Shown piece by piece: positions 26,049-37,825 of a stretch of DNA of 64,000 bases. The stretch is from Verpa conica (Eukaryota > Ascomycota > Pezizomycetes > Pezizales > Morchellaceae). Position numbers and translations under genes: made by a program. The stretch is taken from positions 1,178,001 to 1,242,000 of the forward strand of contig JAUFSD010000015.1 of NCBI GenBank assembly GCA_033030425.1, written 5' to 3'. How positions within the stretch are numbered: position 1 is the first letter of the stretch; each line of letters opens with the position of its first letter. The notes below the pieces were generated by a model. It was given only the letters and a program-made list of their open reading frames with translations, was not told the origin of the DNA and searched no databases.

Positions 26049-27599
26049 GAGACTACACAGAGGGGATGGGTGGCTGCACCCGGCTAGAGATGTTAGAAGT
26101 AATTATCCGCATCTTTGCATGTGGAGTATTGATCAGGAAAGAAAAGATACATAAATAGAGCAAAATACTTTAAGAACAAAGCTAACCGCAAAACCAGATA
26201 AACTCTTCTAAAAGAGACGTACCGTGAAATAGGTCCTACCACCCCCCGGAGGTTCTATAAAGCGGACCGATCACAAGCTGATAGATACTCTATCAGAGCC
26301 TCCTGAACTATCGTGCTAATAAAAGATACGGGGAGCTTCCTAAATAGGCACGAGTATCATATAGATGGACTGTTGAGTGCGTAGTCTACTTTCCGGGCGA
26401 CGCCGAAGATACCGAGGTACTGGTAGGATCAGAAGCTTAGCATATCTGAACGTACAGTCTCTGACGAAAAAAAATTGAGTCAGTGAGCAAGGGCCCTATA
26501 ATTATTGCTGCGGGGTCAGGGGAGTAATAGAAACCCTAGACCGAAACCCCACGTCCCTCGGTCTTTGAGTTTGCCGGAAGATGTGCATTTCGGTAAAGAG
26601 GTTGAGGATATTGATCGGGGTTTGTTGGTCTAGGGGTTCTAGAAATCTTAGGCTATGGTCGGTTCTGTGATAAGCGTTGAAGCTACGTTCCTGAATGATC
26701 CATGCCCTGTTTACGGGTCCTCTAAAAAGTAGAACAGATTTATGCGAGTGATGAGTTGTGACGTAAACTGCTTGATTAATCATACATAAAGCCTGGATTG
26801 GTCATAACACATCATAAATAAACATCCTTATTCTTTTAATCCATTAGGTACATGTCGCATTCTGATTATCAAGTAAACCCATTGATAAAGTTACTGTAGA
26901 AATGTTTGTCATAGAACTGATTTCGAGTGGCGCAAAGTGATTCAGAATCCCACCTTGAGGATTACTAAAAACCTCAAAAGATCTTTGGTTCTCTACTATT
27001 TCATTTAACTAAGCCCTCAGCTGTATTATTTAGTTACTTATGCCTTCTAACCTGGACCAACGTTGCCGGTTTTCCTGCTGAGACATATTTTGGTTTAGAC
27101 TTGTCTCATCACGAACACTTCTGCATAGTGACTACCGCATTATCTCGAAATTCGACCCGCCACAACAGGGGTTATAACCAACGAGTAGCAGTCCTTTTGG
27201 TGTTCTAGACGTCAGCTCTACTGCAGTAGGTCAAACTTCGAGAGATAATACGGTATAGCACAATTGATCTTTTGATAGCGGTATCCTGACTTTGATTTGT
27301 TATGTACATGCGTATACACACCTCTGCCATCCCCAGACGAAATAACCAAATGCTCCCTATACCATGCATCCCAAATAGAAAGAAAAAAGAAAAGAAGAAA
27401 AATACAGAGAACCTCAATAATCTAGACCCATAAAACTCAATCCCTATGAGTCCAGGAGCTTTACCGTATCCTTATCTAAAAGTCAACGGTAAATTAAGCA
27501 GGACCAACATAGCATAACAAAACATATTCCCCAGCCCCCCCAAATAAGTGAAACCCCCAAGATCGATTCATATACAGCTTAAGAAAAAGATACTATACA

Positions 27600-27710
27600 A
27601 TGAGAAAGAAAGATAGAAAAAAATGAAGAAATGAAGAAAGAAATGAAGAAAGAAAAAAAGTGAAGAAAGAAAAAAATGAAGAAAAAAAATGAAGAAAAAA
27701 AAAATAACAA
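27600..27710. repeat. GAAGAAA-type purine microsatellite
   Basis: Repeated ATGAAGAA, AAGAAAG and poly-A units over about 110 bp on the plus strand, directly downstream of the stop of the minus-strand rhodopsin-domain gene. The Phe-rich open frames read through it on the minus strand are artefacts of this composition. Confidence 0.75.
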
Positions 27711-27779
27711 AACTAACCCCCAAAAACTCCTGACCCCGCGCAAAACCGTACAAGTGCAATTCAAAAAAATTCAAAAAAT

Positions 27780-29317
27780 TCAAACCCTATCACTAATCGT
27801 AACCGCCACTTCCATCTTCCTCACAATACCATTGCTAGCCGTAAAGTCTTCACGATCATCACCACCTATTTCACCCCCAAAGCCCGACTCGATATCACGA
27901 ACACCTTGATACTTCTCCCCCTGAACAGCTTCGATCTCGGTAACAGTCCGATTGATGTGATTTGGTCGGAACTGCTCCACGGAGCCATTGTTTTGCATGC
28001 GAAGTTGAACCATTGCTTTCTCGGGCTTCTTGACGCTTCCGAGCCCGAATGATGTCCTTGTGGTGGACTTTGAAGCGCGTAAGTCTGTGATGGATTTTCG
28101 GTTCGGGCGGTTCAGAACATGTAAGGAACAAAGGTTCATGTTCATGGTTTTGACTATCGGCCTAAGCGCCGGAACGCTCACACAGACGATCCCGATGGTC
28201 ACTTCGGCAATTGCCCAGAGACAAATTTCAACAGCGGTCCCTAGTGATTAATACTGGTTAGCTATTATTCTCAAGAGGGATTGTCTTGGAAAAATAAAAG
28301 GGGGGGCTTACATGTTGTATCTGGGTTACCGAATGAACGCTTGATGCACATAAGTCGCATACCACATGCTACAGATGCACTTCAATAAGATTTTAGTATT
28401 AAACTTCCATAGCGGGTGGAGTAGGAAAAGTCACATACAGTCCTCCAAGCCCAAGCATTCCCAAGATGAGAGCTTTATTCTTCCCGGGTAGAGCGATCTT
28501 CATAACTGTTCTGACGGGTAGTAGCGCAACTATCACATCCAACGCGACGTTTATAGCCGGGATGGCCAGTGCAAGGCGGTTAGAATTCAAACACCCTGGC
28601 CGTTCTCCCGAGAGTACGGTGGAGGGTATGAATGTATGTGAAATAGGCATGCATTGGAGTGCCACAACGAGACATGACGCGATGGAAGCCATTAGGTTTA
28701 TGACTATCATGCCGATTACTACTACTCGGAACTTCCTGATAGGAAATATCCGGAGTAGTAAGAGAAGAACTGATTGGCGAGTAAGACCCGTCGCAAAGGG
28801 GTAGAGGATGCGGCCAACATAGGCAGCCTACAGAAATTATTAGAAATTGATATGATATATTTGGAAGAATCTTGGAAAATGATTACCTTGAGGTTCACAA
28901 TGATATCTGTTTCTTGAAAGTCTAAATCCCAGATGTGTTTTCCAATACCGCCACAGTGGACACCTAAATTCGGGGTAAATGTTAGCTCATTTTCTCCAGA
29001 CTTCATAAAACTAGACGGTGAACTTACTAATAATGTGCACAATCACCATGCTTACTAGGACAACCTATTCACAATCTGTTAGAAATGTCTATTCTTAGAA
29101 TTATTAGCATTTCAATTCCGGGGGATCTTACAGTAGCCCCAATACAGCACCAATCCTCAAGCCTCAAACGGCCCACAGCACTTCTTCGCAGGCGAGTTCT
29201 CAACACCATTACCACAACTGCCAATATCACCATAGCTATCTCCACCCCTAGGAGAAATGGGGCCCTGTTCGGCATAGGTCCCGAGTGTTGAGGTTCAGTC
29301 GTAGTTGGAATAAACAT
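27780..29317 (-). CDS. Fungal rhodopsin-domain seven-helix membrane protein (copy B)
   Basis: Second member of the same family, 405 aa. Six exons close in perfect phase: 29317-29132, 29064-29028, 28963-28887, 28827-28439, 28379-28312 and 28240-27780. Introns carry good branch points, for example TACTAAA before exon 5. Helices: FLLGVEIAMVILAVVVMVLR, then WCCIGATVVLVSMVIVHII, RILYPFATGLTRQSVLLLLL, VIGMIVINLMASIASCLVVA, ALAIPAINVALDVIVALLPV, ALILGMLGLGGLASVACGMR and AVEICLWAIAEVTIGIVCV. Signature elements are CGGIGKHIWDL after helix 2, QCMPI after helix 4, and the last-helix WTAVEICLWAIAEV. The tail (about 120 aa) is polar and probably cytosolic. It differs strongly from copy A, so the pair is not a recent tandem duplication. 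Confidence 0.9.
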
Positions 29318-32300
29318 TGTGACTTTAAGGTTTGGCAGTTTTAAAGCCCTCTCTACATCTGCAGGAACTCACGGTTGTAGAATGTTTGCCTCTAGAAAGG
29401 GGAGCAAGCTTTAGAAGGATCTTGATATTCCTTGGGTATGCGGAAGCTGTAGCTATTTCTATTACCGTGGCAAGCGGTCACGTTAAGTATCTTATTGATT
29501 CCGCTATGCCCTCCCCCGCAGATCTAGAAGCTAGTGACCGGGAGGGGTCCATAACGCTCTGGGCTCCTTTACTCCAGAGTGTTTGCAGCTTTTTCAAAAG
29601 CAAAATGAGGTCTAACTTGCAGAAAAGCGGGATATACCGCGCCTGGATCTACGGCTTGATGGTGCAGTTACTCCTTGGAGGGTAGGTAGTTGGGGATGAG
29701 AAACACTTCTGGTACTATACGTGCTTGCCATTGGAGCGTAATCCCACAAATCTTCTCACAAATTGGGCCTAGACCTCGGAGGAGTTTCCATAACCCCTTC
29801 CAAGCGTTACAGCTAGATAACCTAATGAGGATATGAAGAACGAGGTTTCGGTAGACCTAGTAGAGTGCGATGTGTACTTTTCGATGTAAGCTCAGGTTCA
29901 TTTCTCCTATACAAAAGCCCATGGTCTAGCCGCTAACCCCCATGGTTCTAGAACCCGGTTGTCGGTCTTTCGCCTAAACCAACATACTTATCTAAGCCAA
30001 TTAAACGTCTTTGTAGCTTAGACACCCCTCAAAACCCCGCGATTTATTGCCAGGCGGATGCCAACATTGAACTCAGCCTTGAATATCCTGCCCCCTTTTG
30101 TACTTCTATAATTATGCATCTGCCAAAAACAACCGCCATATTCCTCAAGTCAATTTACACTTTGTGTTGTAAAGAAAAGGAAAGAAGAAAAAAGTGTAAC
30201 TACGTTACACAAACGCTACCAATTGGGAATATGCATGTACACCTAACATACTGAACGTGGCGCGCATCTAAAGACAAAATTCTCCGATTGATAGGTCCCT
30301 TCAGGCCAAAAGCAGTAGTTATAAACGGAGCAAATACCCACTTGTGGCCGTGGCTCCAGGGCTTTGACTTCCAGTGACTGCTCGAGAGCTATACGTATGT
30401 ACGACGTTATGCTACTGTCTCGTTGTTGATCTCCCACCCTTCAAACTAGTAGAGGCCTCCGCCAAGCTTAGACAGTTCACAGCTATTTACTTTAGGGGTC
30501 TGACCGCCAGAGCAAGTCGAGGTCATCCCTTAAAACCAGCTGCGACTTCAGTGGAAAGGGTGGTCGCGACTCGCGACAGTGGGAGATGTTACTAGGTCTA
30601 GAGCGTAACCTGGTAGCCGCCCAATATATTGGGCTATCACCATGCACATCAAGAAGGCAGAAAAATGACCAGGGCATGCACAAACTGGCAAAAGAAAGCA
30701 TAATTCGAGAACATCTTATTTCCCATCTAGTGTAAATTTGACATAACTGACGAGGTTTTTCTTGACCTAGGCCCAAATCCCGTGATCTATAACGGCATCC
30801 AAGACAAACCCAGAAAAGAAGTAATATTTACCATAGGCGAAAACCAGGGATACCTCTCCTTGGTAGCCCTTTGACATGGTACTTTTGGAATTTTGTTGGC
30901 CAATTTCAAGTTCTTGAGACTTGGACGCCTAGGCTCTTTTTTTCTGCCTGCCGTGAGTACCATCACTGTACCCATTCTATGATCACCTCCGAGCCATACT
31001 TGCGCAATATCCAAACACATGATCTCACATTGCGGCAGAAACGGCGCCAAACCCCTCAAAGAGATTCCTCACAGTCCGGCCTACCGCTGTCTTATAAGGC
31101 TCGCCAACACCCCTTTTTTTCTTTTTTCAAAAGTAAACCGGAGCAAACCGAGCAAAAAGACTTCCCCCGCCATTTCCGAGTGTTAGTCAGAAACGCCCAC
31201 CAACGTACCTGCGCCTCGTATACGCGAATTCTTAATTGAAGGATTAAGTCTTTGAATAAGTTATGATGGCCGGCTTCCCCCTCCCCCCCCCGCAGCTGGG
31301 CTTCCTTGTCCTCTTTTCGGAATACATTCCGGTAGCTAGTAGACGCAATACCAAGGGGTATACGTACATATCGCGGGACATGGCGTTTCCTCGACCCCTT
31401 CCATAGGGCGATCATGCCAATCCAAGCATAGTTCCCCTGTCAAGCTACGGTGTTGCACGTTACTTAGGGCTAAGCCGACAACATCCGTGTGCAGTGCTAC
31501 AATTGACCTAGATATACGATCGGTCGGAGGGTCTAATCGCCGAAGAATGGGTCCAGGGTAAACCCTGATAAACGAAGCTTATTAGCAAATCAAGAGACTC
31601 GTAGCACCCAGCACTTCTAGAAATGAAGATGATTCGCCCGTTTGTAAAGGGCTAGACTAGCGAGATTTTCTGTTTCTGGAAAACCTTCCGGTGGGGTTAA
31701 GAGAACGAATAGTTTCCCGTGGGAAACTGGTGGTCCTGTACTATTGAGACCAATAGCCCTTAACCACCTAGTTGAAGTATTGAAAAAAAAAAAAAAAAAC
31801 CTTATGGATTTTGATCGCTTAGGTCACATCCCCCGCTTCAGTCGACATATAAATTTACTTTATAATGAGTGAATAAAACAATTCAATAAAACGGATCACT
31901 CGATATCACTCGATATCACTCGATATAATCAGTATGACCTATGATAGAGATAGCCAATAAGTATAATGCGGGTACGTGCAAGCAAGTTTTAAACCTACGA
32001 CGCAAGAGACCCGCCTTCTAGGAACGTATTTATCTATGCAGCAAGAGCATCCTGGATACCGGGTCCCCCTAAGCACGCAATCCCCCCAGTCTCTAATATA
32101 CTCCCAACAACCCACCATAGGGGACATGTGGCTCGGCAGACGTGGCGGCCACGGCTAACGGGAAAACAACCTAGCAAGCCACGGGGAGGAATGGGGTGCG
32201 CAAACTCTAAACAGACATGATAAACAGACCGAGCACAGAGATCTACGCACAAAAAAAAAAGACACAATTGCATAATACCCTATTCAGGCCAGCCGGGGGG

Positions 32301-33258
32301 GGGAAGCGGGATGTAACGCGAATTCCGGCTTGGCAGAATGGACTTGGCGGTATATAACTTCTCATTGTATGCGAATGGAGGGTTTCGATTTGACACAGGT
32401 ATACCTGGATATGTGGTAGCCGAGTTTCATTATGAAGTTTGGTATGCAACCATCACAATAAAAAAGGCTCTTTGAGCCAGCTGAATACATGCAAGGGCCT
32501 CATAACATCGCATTGAGTGGGAAGAGATGTCAGGTATTCTAACCAATGTCTAGCTAGTACTACAGCGTTTGTAGGGTTAATTCAGGTCGGCTAATAAGAA
32601 AATAAGCTCGTTATACAAGTTATTTAGTATCAGTTGTGATGAGGGTCTTTTGCACTTATCACACGTGAGTATATTGACTACACAATTTGCCGTGAGCCGG
32701 TATTGGGACTTGTCAATATAATGACCCACATAAAGCCTTGCATACCGATCAATAGAAACCAATAAAGCAAAGCCCGTATGCATGTGTCATCCACAATCTA
32801 CCTAGCTGGTCGAGAGAGTAAGACTGCAAAAAAAAACTATCTTTATTTTTATCCCAATGCCCAACCAACATGCAAAAATACACTGAGTAACCCGCTATAT
32901 ATGCAGTTGAATACATGCAAAAAAACAAACTTGACGCCATAAAATCCTGCCACCACCATTGATCCCACATAAACGCCAAAATTCCCTGAAATACAAGAAT
33001 TAAAGTAACCCAATTAACTCACTGTATGGGAAGAAAAATTTTAACAGAAATTTTAGTTTTTACATTTACACTACCGCCTCCGGCCTCCTTGCCGGTTTCC
33101 TAAATTAAAGATAAATGTATGCATGCTAACTAGAGCTCAGCTCTGAGACGTAACTTTCTGTCCCCACGTAACCCGCCTAAGTAAATGCAGTTCTGTCAGT
33201 ATCTTATACATGAAAAGTGTGGGGGGAAAAAATTTAAAAACACTATAATCAGGAGAAC
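29318..33258. other. Gene-free interval of about 3.9 kb
   Basis: No supported gene. The open frame at 29332-29685 plus and the overlapping minus frames at 30492-31415 have no recognisable domain and no convincing splice chain. A three-copy 10-bp tandem repeat lies at 31895-31926. Poly-A tracts occur near 31783 and 32250. Confidence 0.5.
31895..31926 (+). repeat. Tandem repeat, 10-bp unit ATCACTCGAT, 3 copies
   Basis: Three perfect copies of ATCACTCGAT and a partial fourth. Intergenic; nothing else is associated with it. Confidence 0.85.
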
Positions 33259-34831
33259 CTACACTTTCCAATACGCATGTACTTTCCTATTCTTAAACTC
33301 ATTCCTAATTTTCGCCAAATAACTGATGACATCGTCCCTCTCCCATCCAAGGACCCTTGTAAATAACGCCATACTCCATCCTTCAAGACCTTGAGAAATA
33401 TTCAAGACTTGATATCGACCCATTTCTTTCATTTTTTCATCTTTCGGCCATCCGTTGAATGGGACTTTGAATACTTTCTCTTCTATGTTTTGGTATCCTG
33501 CTTCTGTGAGCATTCCTTTGTAGCGCCTGCAGTCTTCGAAGGGTCTTCCGGCGCTGGTTGCAGCTTTGTTCATTAATGCAAACCATTCAACCATGGGGTT
33601 GTCGGGGGAGAGCGTATTATCATCGCAATAAACCTCAACATCACTCTCTTGTAATTCTATCCACCCGCCGGGTCGGGTGTGCCTGGTTTGAGGATTGTTT
33701 AGTGAAGGAAACTCTCAAGAACGCTTATAGGGAAGACATACCGGAGACTCTGTTGAAATAGACGAGGCCAGTCTTTGATAGATCCATTTAGATAGCGGAG
33801 ATGAACAAACTCGAAGTAATCATCTTTAAACATCCAATCAAGCTCGCAATCGTCTATTTCGAACCTACAATTCGGGGGAGACCTATATCCACCATTATTA
33901 GTCTAGTCTAGACCGATGTATGTTTTTACGAGGGGGGGGAGCTCTGTTAATTACCAGATTGGCTTTGTCCAGCTGAGGTCTGTACCTATTACTTCTGATG
34001 TTGGGTAGATTTCAGCTTTTAAGACGATTAGCTTTTATTTTTTTCCCGCGATACCAGTATTTACTGATTATAAGGTCACCAACCCATGCTAACAGCCCAA
34101 ATTCCTGTTAGATATGAGCCATCTTAGTACGTAAGCCCATTTCCGAAGGAGAGTATCATCCAAACATACCTGATCCAAACCCAACATCTAGAATCGGAGC
34201 AAGATCCCCTTCGCCAGTTCTAATGGGTGAAAAATGTAGTTTTCCTCCAAAAGCCAAACACGCTATATGATGCTCCAAGTCTAATCGCTCATTCTCTTGC
34301 TAGGATATATCAGTCTTCGATTCGGAATGGCAGAGGTTATTTGAGTTGATATCATGCAGCGCTCGAGGAAGTAAAAAAAAAAAAAAAAGTATACCTCATC
34401 GTTAGGGAATAAATATTCTACAAAAAAAACATTAGCCATTGTTTTTCGGGGAAGTCTTGGTTTAGCCAAAAAAAAAAAAAAAAAAAAAAGAGGATTTTCT
34501 TGACATACGTCCTTCGTGGTATTTGTGATACCTTCGACCATTCTCATATCGATGCTCTGAAGCAAATGCTGTCGCAACCTCGCTTACCCTGTGATCAAAA
34601 AAAAGACAAGTCAGTTTATAGTCGAAACATTAGTAGACGGGTAAGTAGTACCCGCCATCCTCGTACGCAGAATCGCTATCAAAAGACTTTTTCTCAGATG
34701 ACGCAAAAACAGAGTTAGTTTTGGATAAGAGAGAAAGTCAGCAAAGAGAAAGAGAGGGGAGGGAAGCTTACATCAGCCGTAAGATCCTGATCGCCTCCTT
34801 CTTCGTATTCCCAGTACTCGTTGTTCGACAT
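33259..34831 (-). CDS. LaeA-like SAM-dependent methyltransferase
   Basis: Class I methyltransferase of the LaeA/UMTA group. LaeA itself is a nuclear regulator of secondary metabolism, but the family has many paralogues with unknown substrates. Nine exons in perfect phase give 326 aa: 34831-34772, 34692-34652, 34588-34509, 34417-34395, 34299-34170, 34104-34084, 34015-33955, 33882-33742 and 33682-33259. Motifs in order: RYENGRRYH (about residue 50), YLFPNDEQENERLDLEHH, SAM-binding motif I ILDVGFGSGIWAVSMAEIYP, then EVIGTDLSWTKPIW, NCRFEIDDCELDWMF, YFEFVHLRYL, PGGWIELQES and the C-terminal NISQGLEGWSMALFTRVLGW. Exon 6 is only 21 nt and encodes the GIWAVSM part of motif I, so it is essential. The N-terminus is short compared with LaeA. 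No biosynthetic backbone gene (PKS/NRPS) lies in this window. Confidence 0.9.
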
Positions 34832-37825
34832 TTGCTTCTGGAAAGTATTGTATCCCCCCTATTGGAATACCAGTTCGTTGGAAATATTCCCAGGGATTTG
34901 TTCAGTAGTTACCGAGGGACCGGAACCGTGGCTGATTTATGTAAAAGCGGGGAGGGGGGGAGAAGGGTTCTTGGGAAAGGGAAAAAAAAGATTTGGATCG
35001 CCTACACTTCCCCCCCCCCTCCCCTTACTTTGTGAATGGTGAATGTTAGGTGTCATAAACGCGGTTGACTCGGAGATGAACTGCCTTTTGAAATCTAATT
35101 GGGGTCTGGTCTGGCCTGTTAATGATAGCTAAGCGCATTGGATGGGGATCGTTTCTTGACGTGGCTGTCCTGCGACGGGGAAAGAGTGGACGAGATTGCG
35201 ATTCGCGAGTTTTTACCTACCATCGATCCCGTCTGTCCTTCAGCCCTGAGGGTATACTTTGTTAGCCGCGTGGAAGTGCATTTGTGACGGACGAAGTTGT
35301 GGCTTGAATTCTGTTTATGAGGGGGCGTGGTAGCCATTGAGAGCTCCGCATCTAGTTGCATATTTGCGGGGGTGATTATATTATGTAGACTGATGCCTGT
35401 ATCAAGCTGAATGAATTGATCAACCTACGACTCTACTCTCGTGGCAGTCGGGTTTGAGGCAGCCTGACTATAGCAGTACTCAGTGGTGACTGTTTAGAGC
35501 TGTGCCTGATTGTTCCTACCACTGAACATGTGGCAAAAGAGGTGTTGCGAAGTTCTTGCTGTTTTCAGGGGTTGTGCTAGTGTTATAATTACACTTTTAA
35601 CCCAGGCCGGCCTTATGATAAGGCTTGATTACTACATACGCAGGTTAACTTGTGGGATTAACAAAGTCTTTGGGTCAGTAATATATCAAGGATGATATTG
35701 AAACCTGTTTGCACTCATTGGGTAATCGGGGATCACCCCGGACTACTCGCGCGATCGATCACACTAGCCCCGAGACACTTGAGACATTATAAGACAATTA
35801 CAGCTACTTTGTGAGTTTTGTATATACTGATGGCCACTCTTTGATGTAACAGGTTCTCTAGAGGCCAGCATGCTCATATAGTCATGTCTAGACACAGTAC
35901 ATAAAAGACCTACAAATCATTCATAGGGTTTATTGTACCAATTGCTCTTTTTTCGGTCTTTATTTTCGCAGATTCTAGGTGATGTCTAGCTCGACATATA
36001 TCAAGTGCAGAATTTATCTCGCCGTTGGGAATGGGAGGGTTGTTTTAGTTTTCAGTATTTCCAGGAAAACATAGTCTTACATCCGACTTTGCATGTACCC
36101 CTGTAATTTACTGCACTCCCTATGGTATGAGGGAAGGGGGGGAAGAAAAAACAAAAAAAATGACGGTCCAGGTCACCTATGCGGTCCCGGTAAATATTGT
36201 TACTAGAAATTAAGCATATATCCGGCGCGGCCTCTAGTGGATCAGATATCCTAAGCGCTTTGCAGCATCCGCTCGTGATACAGGCGCCGTGTTGATTGTC
36301 TAAGCTCGCATGCGATATCGTGTAATCAACGGCGTGCGTGCCTAGACAATTCCTACGGTAGCAGAGTGGGGGGAAGGGTGGAAAGGGAGCAGTCAAGAAG
36401 AGGCGTGTGCTCACTTTAAATGTCTAAGGGCAAAAAGATCGAGCCTGAGGAATGTTGATGAATGTTGGACTAATGCGCTGCATGAGACAAACGTATAACG
36501 TAAGGGCAAGAAAGCGCCAAGATGGACGTGTTACGACACTCCAGTACGGACGAGTGAGGACACATGATTTTAATAAACGTGAATTATAGATTACTCACGA
36601 CTTGGGATCTACTCACCAGCACACGTACCAGCGCGGCAGACCTGGAGTGGGTATTGCGGCCCAATACTTTCCCCCGGCGACAAGTGTAGTTCCTTCCAGT
36701 CGCAAATAAGCGCCGCTAAGTGGTCCAGCCTGATATGGGGGGCATGTATGAAACCCGCTGATATGTAATGATCTACTGCGCTGGTTGAGATGACTACTCT
36801 TTCTTTTCTTTCCTATGCGCTGTACTGACAACAGTAGATAGACCGGCGAGATCTATTTCGGGCATATACTCGGGGCAGGCAATAAGTACCCGAAAATGCA
36901 AGTTTTATATTCACCAACCGAAGCTATATTTTAATGCATAGAGGCTGCCATATCTAATAAAAACACTATTGCCCAAGACTTGGATTTTCGGGTACTTATT
37001 GCCTGCCCCGAGTACTAGTAGGAAGCAGAGGCCACTTTGCATGCAGGGCGTTACGAATGGCATTTCTGCATTACCGATATCGGTAATTAAGGACAGAGTT
37101 AGAGCAAAGTCCCCCGGGTATTAAGTAATCGGCGAAGACGGACCGCACGGTATGTTTTGTCTTTTCTTTTTTCTTGTTTTCTTTTCGACGATCTTAAAAT
37201 AGATCATCGCATCACATACAGACCACACGCAAAAGTTTTCGTGAGACAGGTCTCAGGCTATGCAATGTGCGGGCCGTCAGTTTACCGCTGCCAATACCAC
37301 AATAAGTTTAAGAATCCGGCGGGAAATACTGCTGTAAAAGGTAGGTGGCCACTCTGGATTTATGATCCGGTTGCTGTTGTAGTGTGGTTTTGAATTCACA
37401 GCTATAGTTTGTTATTTGTGTTTTTGTTTTTGTAGAATTTATTAACTTGGTTCTGTAGCGGTGGGGATTACTGTCATGAAGCGCATTTCATCATCTGAGA
37501 CTTTCCTTGCAAATATTTTTACTCGGGGGTGTATAAAAGTGGGGGCTTTTTTCTTGTAAGATAATCGTATTTTATAGCTGCTGTTTGATGAACGCTGCGA
37601 CTATATAGTGCGAGCGAGAGAAGGGGCGTCGATTGAGGATGGACAAACGGCTGGCCCTCATGACTATAATTATGGGGGTGCGTTATAGTTTACGATTTGG
37701 GTGCGGGGAACGAAAACGATTATACTGACGTATAGAAATTATTTATTTATCTACCAAAAACCAAATATTAAGAAACCAAGCTTTACCAGCCAATCGGTAC
37801 ATAAGCTATCGCGAAGAAAATAAGA
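34832..37825. other. Intergenic region with a MITE-like element
   Basis: About 3 kb between the methyltransferase start and the 3' end of the FAD oxidase. Apart from the inverted-repeat element at 36867-37014, I see no feature. Open frames at 35119-35361 and 36052-36414 (minus) lack domains. One of them could be an extra 5' exon of the methyltransferase, but nothing in the sequence requires it. Confidence 0.5.
36867..37014. mobile_element. MITE-like element with 31-bp perfect terminal inverted repeats
   Basis: Left arm 36867-36897 and right arm 36984-37014 are exact reverse complements, separated by 86 bp of AT-rich sequence without coding capacity. The arm begins TACTCGGGGCAGGCAATAAG and ends GAAAAT. 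The outermost TA on each side is palindromic, so it can equally be read as a TA target-site duplication around a 29-bp TIR beginning CTCGGGGC. That pattern is typical of non-autonomous Tc1/mariner (Fot1/pogo-type) elements. The total length of 148 bp fits a MITE. The perfect identity of the arms suggests recent mobility or selection. Confidence 0.75.

Larger units (their letters stand above)
25676..27779. other. Convergent spacer between the two rhodopsin-domain genes
   Basis: About 2.1 kb between the stop codons of the two genes. It holds a telomere-type dimer at 26037-26048 and a long GAAGAAA-type purine repeat at about 27600-27710, just beyond the 3' end of copy B. Small open frames on the minus strand (27205-27417, 26502-26783) have no recognisable content. 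Confidence 0.5.

Noticed and set aside
27568..27783. Phe-rich 71-aa membrane-like open frame on the minus strand
   Set aside because: It is a reading of the GAAGAAA purine microsatellite, not a coding sequence.
28379..28440. One-base frame mismatch between exons 4 and 5 of rhodopsin copy B
   Set aside because: The donor CT/GTATGT at 28438 with the GAAG acceptor at 28380 restores the frame and adds the expected ASVACGMRL helix.
31092..31415. 107-codon minus-strand open frame
   Set aside because: Basic, low-information sequence with no domain, and overlapped by open frames on the other strand.
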